Origin: Circinella minor
Lineage: Eukaryota; Mucoromycota; Mucoromycetes; Mucorales; Lichtheimiaceae
DNA length: 64,000 nt
Reading direction: 5' to 3'
Assembly (NCBI GenBank): GCA_016758965.1
Contig: JAEPRB010000173.1
Coordinates: forward strand, 1-64,000
The position numbers and the translations under genes were made by a program. How positions within the stretch are numbered: position 1 is the stretch's first letter; every line of letters starts with the position of its first letter. Below, one piece after another: positions 27,511 through 39,104 of the stretch. Under the pieces are notes generated by a model. The model was not told the DNA's origin. It made no database searches and saw nothing but the letters and a program-made list of their open reading frames with translations.

Positions 27511-29903
27511 TTATTGTTTTGGATCTTCTTCATCCATTCGAGCCATTTTTACATCTTCTTTATCCACCATATCCTATATAAAATATACACATATAGAGAA
27601 AAGATATATTAATATTTTTAATTTTACTAATAAAATTCCCCTTTTTTCCAATCATTACTTACATTTCCATCTTCTTCAGCTTTCCGTTTTACACCTTGGA
27701 TAGATTCTTTCATTTCAGTATCTTCTTGTTCACTCGATCCAACCAATGTTCCACTTTTGACAGCATCCGCATGACATGTTGCATGATATATCTAGATGAA
27801 AAACCGTAATCATAAATGAATAACAAAAAATAAATGGAATTAAACAAAGACATATATATATATATATTTATTATTCAACTTACTGTATTATCCACCATCA
27901 CTGCATTTTTATACATCCATTCCTCTTCATCATCATTCCAAAAGTCAATAAATCGTTCCCCACAAATAGGACAGGGTTTTCTATCTTCATCATTAGGCAT
28001 GACCACCATATGAGTTTCTGGATTTATAGTATCCATATCTCCACCTGATCCTGCAGCTGCTGGTGATCCCATATTAACATCCGTCGTTGTATTATCATTA
28101 AGAAGGAATGCGGGTGCTATATAGATATGAAATAATAATTCTCACAATTTTTTTAATATTTTCTCTATTTTCCCCAAATTTATTTACAAAAAGCACATAA
28201 AAAAAATAATAATAATGATAATAATAATTGAACTAAAAATATATAAAAAGGACTTTTTTTTTTTTTTGTGCCCTACCTTGATGACTAGTTAATTCACCAC
28301 CAGAACCACTCACCCATTCTTCTTCAGTAACAAACCATGATCTTGATAATCCTCTTTTAACACGTTCTTTCATTCGTCGATTTTGTCGGAAATGAGAATC
28401 TAAATGAGCATCCATCTTGCTTTGACCTTCTGAAGTTTTTGGATATCGAAAACCACATTGCTTGCATTGTAATGGTAAACCGGAATATAATAATTCAATT
28501 GCACCTGATCGTACACTATTATGTTGTTATATGTATAATATGTGTCCCCCAGTAAATTGATTACGATAATTATGATTGTTGTTTTTTTGTTTTTTTTTTT
28601 TTTTTTTGGTTTGTTTGACACAATATTAAGTTACACAAATCAACAATAATAAGTAACAAAAATAAAAAAAAAATTGGTTTTTTGTAAAGAAAAAATGAGT
28701 AAAAATATAAATAAATAAATAAATAAAAACTGTTCTCTATATAAAGTCTCTTTTGATAATCTAATAAAAGAAAGAAATAATAATACACACATTTGAAGAT
28801 CTTTGCTTTCCAATTTAAAAGTACCGAAATCGTTTAGTGAGATAGTTTTTTCAGTCGATTCACCTACATTATCCTTTTCATCTGTTTTATTACTGGTAGT
28901 GGTATCATTATTATTTTCCGTCCTTACTGTTGTTGCTGTTTCTGTGGCTATATTCGATGTAGTAGAAGATCCATTTGCAACACTGTTACTATCACTAGGA
29001 GTAGTAGTTGTAGTAGGTGGAGGTGTATTACCACCTAATATACCCATGGATGTCAATCCTTTTAATAATTCGGCTGTGTTGATTGATACTCCTCCAGACT
29101 GTTGTTGTTGTTGTTGTTGTTGCTGTGGTGGTGGTGTGGGAGAAATAGCAGCAGGAGGAGGAGTAGCTGATACGAGTGGTGGAGGTGTTTGATAAATCGG
29201 TGGTGAATGTGATAATCGTCCTATATTACCTACTACTGGTACTTGACCTTGTGATTGAACAGGTGGCGTACTTGTAGCCATGATAGGTGTACTTACAGGA
29301 GGCATTGAAAATGGGAGACCATTAAGAATATTACCAAGATTATTAGTAGCATGCGTTTGAGGTAATTGAGTAGAAAAGTTATTATTAATATTAATATTAT
29401 CATTGTTATTATTTCCAAATATTTGATCCAAATGTTGTTGAATAGCACTTGATTGCTGCGGTGGTAACGATGGAAGCATCGATTGAATCTATACGATAAA
29501 AATTACGTATTATTAAAAATTGATGTTGAATTAAACTAATTTTTATTTTATTTTTTATTTTTTACCTGTGATAATAATTGTGAAACATTTTTATCTGTTG
29601 AAACCACTTGGGATGATGACGGTAACATAGATTGTAAAGTAGATAATATATTATTAGTTGACGTCGTTATTCCTCCTCCACTTAATAATGGTGACTATAT
29701 AATTTAATATTGTTAGTAAAAACTTATGTTTCTTTTCAAGTTGGAAAATGGAAAAGCTTACTTGTTGTGCTGTCGTGGTAGTAGTGGCGGTGGTAGTCGT
29801 TGGAAGAGGTTTTGAGACTGAGGGCATTGTTTTAGATATACGTTCTTGTTGATAAGAGTTTCGACCACGCGGATCTCGTGGATCTCTTGGATCACGCTAT
29901 ATT

Positions 29904-29938
<35 letters not shown>

Positions 29939-31513
29939 TAAAAAATTTCAAAGTGTCAAAAAAAAAATTATGTTATTACCTTGGGAACGAAATTGGGATT
30001 AACATGAATTTGTTGGTGATTGTTGCGTGGCGACATGACAGGTCGTTGTGGTTGTTTCTGTGGTGTTGATGGAAACCTTGTTTGAGGTTGCTGATGCTGT
30101 TGTGATAAATGATGATGATGATTAATATGCTGTTGTTGTTGCTGTGATTGTTGATGATGAGGTTGATGATGAGGTTGTTGAGGTTGCTGCTGAGGGGATA
30201 CACCTTGATTTCTTGATCTGATATAGTTAAGAGGTCGTTCAATCGATTCAATGATTTGTCTTGAAAATACGGGGGCACCATTAGGCATTCCATTTTTCCA
30301 AGTATGTAATAATCTTTCAAAGCTTCGACGGACATTTACATCAGTAACTGTATAAGCGTCCAAGAATGTTGAAGCAATATCACGACCGAAACATTCAAGA
30401 TAAACACCACCCACATTCTTACAAATGGAATCAATTAAATAGAGAACAGGAAGTTTTTGACCGGCTGCGTTCTGGATATAGAATACACATATAAATATAT
30501 AGAAATAGAAATAGAAAAGAAAAAAAAAAGAAAAGTTTATATAATTAATATCTTATTTTGCATTTAAAATATGATGTTGTGAAACCCAATAATTAAAAAA
30601 AAGCTCTTTTTCTTTTTTTGTTCACATAATTTAAACATTCCTTTTCCCCCAAAAAATATCAAAAAATATCAATGATGATGTGTATAAAATGAAATAGAGA
30701 AAGTAAATATAAAGATGAAAATGATAAAGAAAGAAAGCAAAAAAAAAAAAAAAAAAGGGATGTATTGGTTGTTTTTTTTTTCTTCTTTTTTTCTTCTTGA
30801 TTTTTATGCAATGTTTGTGGTTGTTCTTTTCTTGTTCTTTTTTTTTTTATTATTATATATCTCTTTTTTTATATAAAGAAAAAAGAAGGAGGGAAAGAAG
30901 GTATTTATTATATACCATCATTAGCGCCCCTCATTCAATGGGCCTCCGTAACAGTAGCAGTAAATAATAGTAAGTTTCTTTACACATCATATACTTTAAA
31001 CTGTTTCCACCTTCCTCCTCATAAACATAATAATAATAATAAAAAATATTTATAATAATATATAATATAATATATAATAATAGTAATAAAATAAAAATAA
31101 AAATAACAACGTATCATCATCATCATCATATGTATACCATGTGTGTATATATGTTTTTGGATATATTCTTTTGTTTCCATTTTTGTAGCACAATATAAAA
31201 AAAAAACTAATAGTACAATATAAAAAAGTTTCAAGATGAAAAAAAAAAAAAATAAGAAAAAAAAAAAACTTACGTGTCTAATTTGTTGTTCAATTTCTCG
31301 TACAATCACAGCAGCAGCATGTTGATTTTCTTGAGCCATGATGGTAAGATTGGTAATAATGGGTTTACTATTAAAAGTAAGTTCATATAAAGCTTCACGG
31401 TAATTTCGTCTAACAGTTTCAATGTCGTTTACTTGTTGTTGTTGTTGTGAAAAACCTTGACCGGGTGCTTGATTCATTCCAGTCATGGGAATGTTATTTT
31501 GTTGTAAAGACAT
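27511..31513 (-). CDS. PCF11: Pre-mRNA cleavage and termination factor Pcf11
   Basis: Nine exons (minus): 31513-31274, 30471-29980, 29896-29762, 29694-29566, 29488-28791, 28515-28277, 28116-27884, 27791-27663 and 27573-27511, giving 785 residues in frame. Pcf11 is the cleavage factor IA subunit that binds the RNA polymerase II CTD and drives 3' end cleavage and termination. The N-terminal CTD-interaction domain (about 25-150) includes [16 protein letters not shown] and [17 protein letters not shown] Gln/His-rich linker (about 180-235) and a Ser/Thr/Pro/Asn-rich middle follow. Two C-terminal zinc modules are typical of Pcf11: [20 protein letters not shown] with [11 protein letters not shown], and [20 protein letters not shown] with YHATCHADA. 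Intron 1 is unusually long at 802 bases and falls inside the CTD-binding domain. Divergent from the SNARE gene. Confidence 0.93.
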
Positions 31514-32095
31514 GATTTAAATTGTGTTTGAAAAAAAAAAAAAAAAAAGGGTAATCCTCTCTTATTTTCTCTTCTTTCGAAAAAAAATAAAAATAGATCC
31601 GGTTGTTATACTATTTGTTGTTGCTATTGTAATTATACTTTTCTTCTTTACCACCTTCTTTTATCAATACTTTCTTCTTGTTACTTTTTTTCTTTTGTTG
31701 TTATTGTTGTAATCTGAAAGAAAAAAGTAAAAGAATTACTATAAAAAAAAAAGGAAAAATATATAAAAGAGAAACAGAGATAAAAAGAAGCTGAAAAAAA
31801 ATTATATAACAATTTGGCAATTTTGAGTCACACACCAAAATAATAATAATTTGTTTGTAAACTTTTTTTTTTTTTTTTTTTTTTTACTCTCTAATACTCG
31901 GGGCTGGTGGGGGTGTTCTTGAGGTCAGCAAGCAATAGTGTGATACAAAAAAAAAACCACTCTTCGATACCCGCCTCTTTTCTTGTTTTCAACTGCTTTT
32001 TCTTTCTTTTCTTTCTCCCCCCCTCCTCTTTTTGTTAGTTGTCAGCTCTTGTTTCCTTTTTTTTTTTTTTTTACTTGAACTTTTTATAATATAAC
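31514..32095. other. Divergent promoter region between PCF11 and the SNARE gene
   Basis: About 580 bases with A/T tracts, including T24 at 31862-31885, and a long pyrimidine block on the SNARE side. No further gene is recognised. Confidence 0.5.
31973..32036 (+). promoter_or_regulatory. Pyrimidine-rich promoter element (putative)
   Basis: CT-rich block about 60-120 bases upstream of the proposed SNARE start codon. Suggested by composition and position only. Confidence 0.3.
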
Positions 32096-32860
32096 ATGTT
32101 AGTTCGTCTTCTTTTATTATTAGAGGGTTTTATTTTATACTTCGCGTTTCTATATGTCTATTGTTCAAATATGTCATTACTCAATAAAACTAAACTAAAT
32201 GAGGGAACTTTATAACTTTTTTTTTTGTTTTATAGGTCCGAGCCCTATGATCCCTATATTCCGAATGGTCAACCTGGACGTACTGGTCAAGATGCCGTTT
32301 CTAATAATAAAGTGAAAAATTTAGAATCTCAAGTACATGAAGTTGTAGGTATTATGCAAGACAATATTGATAAGACTATGCAACGGGGTGAACGTATGGA
32401 TGACCTTCGTGGAAAGACTGGTAAGTTTTTGTTCAAAAACTCGGAGTCCAACTCTTTTTTTTTTTTTATCCGATATTAAATAAGCTTATTTTTTTTTTTT
32501 CATACTTAACGATTGATATATAATAAAACATTTTTAATTAGAGGATTTACAAGCAACTGCCAGTCATTTCCGTCGAGGAGCAAATCAAGTACGTAAAAGA
32601 ATGTGGTGGAAAGATCTTAAATGGAAAATTATTATTGCAGTGACTATTTTGGTTATTCTTGGTATTATCATTGGTAAGTAATATATAAGAGCAAAAAAAA
32701 AAAGGAGTAAGATAATTAATTTCATTCTTTCATTTTATTTAGGATCAATTGTTGGTACTCAAAGTAAGTTTATTATTTATTATTATGTTGGAAAAAAAGA
32801 AAGAAGGAAGAGGCTTTATATTTATAACACATATAATTTCTATCTATAGATCAACAATAA
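32096..32860 (+). CDS. SNC1: Synaptobrevin/VAMP-type R-SNARE (Snc)
   Basis: Exons 32096-32097 (the AT of the start codon), 32236-32420, 32542-32673, 32743-32763 and 32850-32860 give 116 residues. The protein starts SEPYDPYIPN, like filamentous-fungal synaptobrevins. A complete R-SNARE heptad region follows (VKNLESQVHEVVGIMQDNID, then MQRGERMDDLRGKTEDL with the zero-layer Arg), then RRGANQVRKRMWWKDLKWK and a C-terminal anchor (IIIAVTILVILGIIIGSIVG). It works in fusion of secretory vesicles with the plasma membrane and in endocytic recycling. The start is inferred: the acceptor TATAG at 32231-32235 is followed by G TCC GAG, so the ATG must be completed from an upstream AT. The AT at 32096-32097 is followed by a good donor, GTTAGT. 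The SNARE assignment is certain; the split start codon is a model. Confidence 0.9.
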
Positions 32861-34054
32861 CTGAGTAATACGCGTTTATATCACCACTACTATAATTATT
32901 ATTACCAAAAGTTACTTAGATTGAAAAGTAGAGCAGAGAAAAACAAAAAGGGCGCAGGGTAAAGCTATAAATATAGCTTTTTCTCTCCTCTCTTTTTTTT
33001 TTCTCTTCTTTCTAAATATGACTTTATGCTTTCATATATGTATACTGTATACCACATTAACGAATGATAAACAAATTAAAAATAGGCAACAATGGCATTA
33101 TATATAATTGATCTATTTGTTCTTATTATTTTAGTAGCTGACATTGTGGAAATTAATAGGAGAAACTGATAAATAATTTGTGGGGATCCATGTTATGATT
33201 GTTTTTATCATTCCAGAAATTGTTTTTTCCTTTGTAAACAACGATCAACTTTTATATTGTTTCAATTACACATAATACTTGTGTATATAATTGATGTATA
33301 TTACAAGCCATCGAAAAAAAAAAGACATTACCCTGGTATCATGCATGGGCTTGACGAATGTAAATCATTGTGGGTTGATAACTGGACCCTGGATTCGCAT
33401 ACATTCCAAGGATTACTTTAATCACATGGTTTGATTATCAATTTTTGCTTTTCAATACAATCCTTTCAATTTGGAAGCTTTGTAATAATCTTTGATTATT
33501 TTTTTTAATCGAAGTATCTTATCCCAAATAGAGTAGAGATGTTCTTGGGAGGAACACTACTTATGGAGCTGTCGTTGTTAAGACATCACGAGATCTATAA
33601 ATAATTTCAAGTACATACTATGGTCGCTATAGCAACACAACAAGTTTATATACAAAAATTAAATTCTTCTGCTGCGCATTTTGCAAAAAAAAAAAAAAAA
33701 AAAAAACACCCTTAATATTATTTTTTTTCTTTTAATAAACATTCTTTTCTTGGAAAAACAAAATAAAGATCGTCTTTTTGGTTTTTACTTAATCATTTAT
33801 ATTACATAATTCATAATATGTATTTGAAACCAAACATAACTGTTAATGTAAGTGTGTCAAAATGAAAATCATCCAACTATTTTTCCATTTTTGGTACCTG
33901 TTTTACCAAATAAGTTTATAATCCTGCTGTGCTGTGCTTTTTTTTTTTTTTTTTTTTTTTTCAAAAAGATAACAGTTTACCTTGCTCTTACGTATAAATT
34001 ATTTAGAAATTTCGTACTGGGCATTCGTTACATGTAGCAACAACGACAACGACA
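32861..34054. other. Intergenic, no gene recognised
   Basis: About 1.2 kb of AT-rich DNA with A22 at 33685-33706 and T23 at 33940-33962. The stretch 33330-33600 is less AT-rich than its surroundings, but I could not identify a product. Confidence 0.5.
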
Positions 34055-35206
34055 ATGGAAACAAACTTTTCAATAGAAAAATATGAATTATTGAAAAAAG
34101 CTCATTTAAAACAAAATCGTGAATTAATTCGTTCAAATACAAATTATGCATCACGTATACACAAATTAGAAGATTGTGTTTCAACATTAAAATCCGAGAA
34201 TTTGAAACTTCGTACACGGTTGATTCATGTTGAACGTCAACTTAAATTAAAAGAAGAGCGACTTGAAAAGATCTTACAGCAATTATTTTCTGAGGAAGAC
34301 GAAGTGGTTGTTAAGGGTAGTGATGATAGTATGAATCCTGTAACACCTATAATGTTAGTAAAAGAGCATCAATTACAAGATATAAAATTATCATCTGACA
34401 AAAGAGGGAATGAAGAAGCAAAACAGAAACAATATCTACCGAGAGAATTGTATATTATGTCTACTATGAATGAAGATGATAGTCTGGATGATAAATCACT
34501 GTTTAAAAAGAAACGCGTTGATTCAACGGTAGCTTTAACCACGCCGTCATCATCAAAATCAGCTGTAGAAATATCCAAAAATAATATGTCAATAATAAGC
34601 AATAGTGATAATAAGGAGAATGGTTTTGTTGCACATTCTCATGAGCAACTGTTACCAATGGAAGAAGAATATGATCATGATAATTCAACAGTGTGTTCAG
34701 TAACTACAACAGAAGAAGAACAAATAGAATCGCTAGAATGTTCAGATGATGATATGCTGGGGTATTCTGTTGAACCGCCATTATCTCCAGGATTTGATCT
34801 ATTATTTAAGGGACAACAATATAAAGAAAAAGATGAGCAAGTGGCACAGCAACAGCAATTAACTTTTGCAGACAACAAACAAAAGTTGGTTGAAATGTCG
34901 GATTCTAATAATATTGATATTAATGTTTCCAAGGAAGAAGAAGCAGTGGAACAGAAAAGTCAAAAAGGAAGGAGCATGATAAAAAGGGATGGAAAATCAC
35001 AACAACGGTCGGAAAAAAATTGGAATAATAATAAAAGTATAACTACTACATCTAATACTTCTACAACAACAACAACAAATATAACTCTTTGTGGTAATAA
35101 ACGAGTCAGAACTCCTAAAAATTATACATTACCTAGTGTTAAAAAGAAACTACGACAAGGTGATCCTTTTACATTCGATTATCAAAATACAAGCACACTA
35201 TCATAA
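34055..35206 (+). CDS. SGO1: Shugoshin (centromeric cohesin protector)
   Basis: Single exon of 383 residues starting at ATG 34055. The N-terminus (about 10-80) is a coiled coil, with SRIHKLEDCVSTLKSENLKL and RTRLIHVERQLKLKEERLEK, matching the shugoshin N-terminal domain that dimerises and binds PP2A-B56. The middle is acidic, Ser/Asn/Gln-rich and poorly conserved, as in the family. The C-terminus (about 350-375) carries the basic shugoshin box KRVRTPKNYTLPSVKKKLRQ, which binds phosphorylated histone H2A at centromeres. The protein would protect cohesin from separase in mitosis or meiosis. Both diagnostic ends are present and correctly spaced. No introns, unlike most neighbours. Convergent with the PHD-ePHD gene. 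Confidence 0.87.
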   Translation: METNFSIEKYELLKKAHLKQNRELIRSNTNYASRIHKLEDCVSTLKSENLKLRTRLIHVERQLKLKEERLEKILQQLFSEEDEVVVKGSDDSMNPVTPIMLVKEHQLQDIKLSSDKRGNEEAKQKQYLPRELYIMSTMNEDDSLDDKSLFKKKRVDSTVALTTPSSSKSAVEISKNNMSIISNSDNKENGFVAHSHEQLLPMEEEYDHDNSTVCSVTTTEEEQIESLECSDDDMLGYSVEPPLSPGFDLLFKGQQYKEKDEQVAQQQQLTFADNKQKLVEMSDSNNIDINVSKEEEAVEQKSQKGRSMIKRDGKSQQRSEKNWNNNKSITTTSNTSTTTTTNITLCGNKRVRTPKNYTLPSVKKKLRQGDPFTFDYQNTSTLS

Positions 35207-36133
35207 TCAACTCGTCAGTAATAACAAACGTGATATATAACACTGTGGATTAAAATGGAAAGAAATAATAACTACGTCATTCTTTTCTCCAATATTTCCA
35301 TTAGTATTATTATTTAGTAAAACAATGTCAATACTAATTAGTTAACTGATAGTTTTTTTTTAATGCAAAGTTTGTTGTTCTATATAATATAATATATTTG
35401 TTATTTATACGTATGTTTAAGAAATATGAATAAAAGGAAAGAAGGGGGAGAGAAGTTTTCATATAATAGTATGTTACACTAAACAAATAAATCATGGGAA
35501 GTGATATTTTAGAGTATGATAAAGGATAAAGAATATTATTTTTTCAAAAGGGAAAAGAGTTCGGCTAAGATACTGTAAAGGGAAAAAAAAATTTTTTTGG
35601 AGAGGATAGAAAAAGTCAATATACATCCAATATTAACAAACAACAGATGATAGTCGTGGATTTGCTCCCAAAGAATCAACCCCTTTTTCGTCGTTGAAAA
35701 TACCAATAGCCTTGGAGACTAAATTGGAAAGAGCGGCCAGTGTGAATATTCATATAGAAGAGGACTACCAACCGTGCGTGTCGACAAGATGCTGGAAAAG
35801 GTATTGGTCAAGTCATTCACGAAACACAAATCGCAAAGTCTTGATATCATTGTTAACGATTCAAATGAAACAACCCTGGGTAGCTTGAGAGAGAAGTGTT
35901 GAGATAAAAGATAAAAGAGAACAAATTCATAGCATTGCCAGATGTATAATCAACAAGTTTTTTTTTGGGTGACTCGGGTTATGAAGGATAGTGGTGATGA
36001 GAGAACAAGATAAAGAATTATAATTTGACTCTTGTATCGGTTAACAAGGTTCTTTTTTTTTTGTAAGGTAGGATTCTTGAAGGAGAGGAATGGAAAAGGA
36101 TTACAGTTTTTTTTTTTTTGTTTGGTTGCAAAT
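35207..36133. other. Convergent intergenic region with a coding-like island
   Basis: About 930 bases. Most is AT-rich, but 35650-35902 is richer in G and C and has mixed-composition open frames on both strands. The plus frame contains IPIALETKLERAASVNIHIE and the minus frame ends LGANPRLSSVVC. I do not recognise either; it may be a gene relic. Confidence 0.35.
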
Positions 36134-38148
36134 TTAGATTCTTTTTGTTGCTAATTTGGTGGCCAAATTCACAATTTGCAAATATTCATTTTCAGAAGGA
36201 GGACCCGTTCTTGAAAGAATATCACGAAGTAAACCCACATATTCATCCATTTTTTGAGTAGATGGAGCAATATTATTAGGTAATCTAATATTGAGAGACA
36301 TGAATATTTCTGTTACCAACTTTTTGAACTCTTTTTGGGACTGTAAATCACGATGCATGCGTTCAATTTTATTCTTGGACTCCTCTAATCGCTTTTCAAT
36401 CGATTCTTTCTCTTTTAATTTTTCATTCGCTCTTTGCAGATCTTTGCATTTTTCGTCGTATCTTGGTTTTAAATATTTATTTTCTGCTTGTTTGTTATGA
36501 AGTTCTTTTTCTGCAATTTGAAGACGTGTTGTAAGCTGTTTAATTTCGGATGTTTTGGCTGCAAGCTCTTTTTTGTACCTATCTATTTCATTTATTGGGG
36601 ATGGAACATGAGATACTGGGTTGTCGTTATTGCTAGGTGTGGATGATGATGCTGACGATAATGCGAAAGAAGGGTTGCTAGTAGAAGATGGTGATGATGA
36701 AACGCGTGATGTGGATGCTAAACCACCAGACTGAGATGGTCTTCGACGAGTTAAAGGTATATTGTTGCTGTTAGTATTATAGCTGCTATCAGTTACAGCA
36801 AGTCCATTACTATTGCTACTGATAGAATTATCACTATTGTTACCTCTATGATAACTATTATTACTGTTGTTGAACCTATTGATGCTACTGCTGCTACTAC
36901 TACTACTTTCACTATTGAAACGGGAATCTTTATGAATTTTTGATGGCCTTTCATTTAAATTGGTTGATGTAGAACGTTTAGGAATAAACAATGGTGATGC
37001 CGATGATGATGATGATGCTGATGATGATGATGATGTGGATGTTGATGCTATTGGTGCTGGTGGTGCTGTTGGTGGTGACTGGAGAGTAATATTATCTGAG
37101 CCTTGATGTTCAAGGCATTTAATTGGATCACCTACTGGCATTGGATATCCAAGAGAAATAATACCAGTATTTACACCACATGTTGCATGAAAATATCTAT
37201 TATATAAAATTATAGAAATTTTTTTTAGATTCTGTTTTCTTATAATTTCTGTCCCGCTCTCCAAAGAGTACATACTTGGTACAACCAAGAACGTTGCATT
37301 TCAAACATAAACCTTGACGTTTCAAACATATATAACATTCCTATGTATATCTCTTTTTTTTTAGTATAACAGAAGTTGTTTATATAGAAAGAGAGAGAAT
37401 TATCCTTATAATATATAAATATGTATATATACCTTAGTATCTATATTCTTGTTTATATAATAAAATGGAAATTGTTCATGCTTTACATCATCATGATATG
37501 CACCACATACTATATGCATAAACTTTCCAGAATGTTGAGTTCGTTTTATAGCCCCGGCTACCATTGGACAACATACTACATTCTAAACATTTAAAATGAC
37601 CATGGTTATTATCTTTATTCTACTTGTTTCATACAAATAAATATAAAAATAAATTACCACTGGTTTATTAGATCGGGTAGATCTACATCGGTCACAATAC
37701 CATTCATCTTCTGGGATTACTTTAACACCATAGCAAGCTAAATCATAGAGAAAATAAGTTAAGTTGTTCTATTCTAATCTTTACCGAAAATAAACAATCT
37801 TTTTATTACCTTGATGAACAGGCATATCACAATCTAAAGTATTTTTTTTTTTAAAAAAAAAAAGATTTATATTAATATCAATAATTATCTGCTAATGGAA
37901 TGTTTGTATTTTTGCTCACTTTCACCATCCGTTAATTTGCCATCACAATATAAAATTTGATTTCCTGACGTTGATGTGGGGTCATCACAAACTGCGCACC
38001 TATCCTGTGTTACACATTTATATACAAGATTTTTTTTAAGAAAAAATATTTAAACAGGTTAGAAAAAATGTCAAATAAACTTTTTTTTATAAATGCTTTA
38101 TATGTACAAATATATATATATATATATATTGCGCACCTCTTCAACCAT
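36134..38148 (-). CDS. PHD finger plus extended PHD (AF10/BRPF/JADE-type) chromatin protein
   Basis: Exons (minus) 38148-38137, 38004-37920, 37833-37810, 37737-37658, 37582-37433, 37340-37276 and 37196-36134 give 492 residues. It starts MVEEDRCAVCDDP. The first PHD finger runs to about residue 68 (CAVC, ILYCDG, CDMPVHQACYG, EDEWYCDRC). An extended PHD follows (VVCCPMVAGAIKRT, MHIVCGAYH, ECYICLKRQGLCLKC, KYFHATCG, CLEHQG), to about residue 170. This Cys4-His-Cys3 plus zinc-knuckle plus second PHD order is that of histone readers such as AF10, BRPF and JADE. A Ser/Asn-rich linker then leads to a long coiled coil (about 340-435, including QLTTRLQIAEKELHNKQAEN). The N-terminal fingers and C-terminal coiled coil most resemble AF10/AF17, which bind DOT1L through a coiled coil. 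The orthology is inference. Exon 1 is only 12 coding bases and its donor (GTGCGC) is weak. Confidence 0.85.
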
Positions 38149-39104
38149 TTTTTAATATATTGTATGTATTATAGTATTCTTGCTTAAAAAAAATTAGGAG
38201 ACAAGAAGGAAGGAGATCCTTTTTTTTTGTGTGTATATATGTTGGAAGTACCGCACGCAGATAGAAAAAAATAGCGAGTTCTTGTATTTTTATGCTTATA
38301 AAAGACACTTTTATCTCAGATATAGTAATATATATGTGATTTGCTTATTAACTATTATTATTATTTACAAAAGCATATCAACATATATACGTATATATTT
38401 ATATATATATATATATATAGAATATAAAATATCGTTTCCTCGCTTCTTTTGTCAAGAAAGGAAAAAAAAAGAAAAAGAAACAAGAACAAAAAGGAACCAA
38501 TTTCCCAAAAAAAAAAATTTAACTTTTTTATCTAACCCCTCCCTCTTTTTATAGTTTCTCAATTTTTTATTATTGTGTTTTGTGACTTGTTTCAACCATT
38601 TTTTTTTTCCAATTAAATGAAATTTTTATCTTCTGGTCTTTTCTAAGTCTTTCCAAATTTTTAGTCATGCCAAAAAAAAAAGGGTTTTGATGTAGTGTAA
38701 CTCTGTTTTTTTTATACAAACAAGATTAAGAAAAATAGAGTGTTTTATGAGGACAATCAAATACTTGGTTTGTTTGTTTGTTTGTCTGCTGTTTTATTGT
38801 GCTTTTTTTTATTACTGTGCAACGACATAATACTTTGTTATTGTTGCTTCCTCTCAGATCATCATACTGAATGATAAAATAATATAAAACAAAAAAGCCT
38901 TTATAAAAGTAACAATAATACTATGTACACAATTTAAAATCTAATAGAATAAAAACTATCTCCTACGCAAACTAATTAATATACACAAAAGAATTATATA
39001 CAGTAAAAATAAAAGTTGTTGCTATGTTACAAGAGTATATAACAGTGGACTACGTAAATGATTGTTCTTTTTCTTGCTGTACACATATAAAGATATGAAG
39101 ATGA
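38149..39104. other. Intergenic, no gene recognised
   Basis: About 950 bases of A/T-rich sequence with (TA)n near 38399-38418 and a TTTG tetranucleotide run near 38766-38784. It presumably includes the PHD-gene promoter and the RasGEF 3' UTR. Confidence 0.5.

Noticed and set aside
28803..29192. 129-codon plus-strand frame with Val, Cys and Gly runs
   Set aside because: Antisense shadow of the Gln/Pro/Asn-rich part of PCF11 exon 5.
38231..38554. 107-codon plus-strand frame upstream of the PHD-ePHD gene
   Set aside because: Tyr/Ile/Lys-rich, passes through a (TA)n run and homopolymers; lies in the promoter region.
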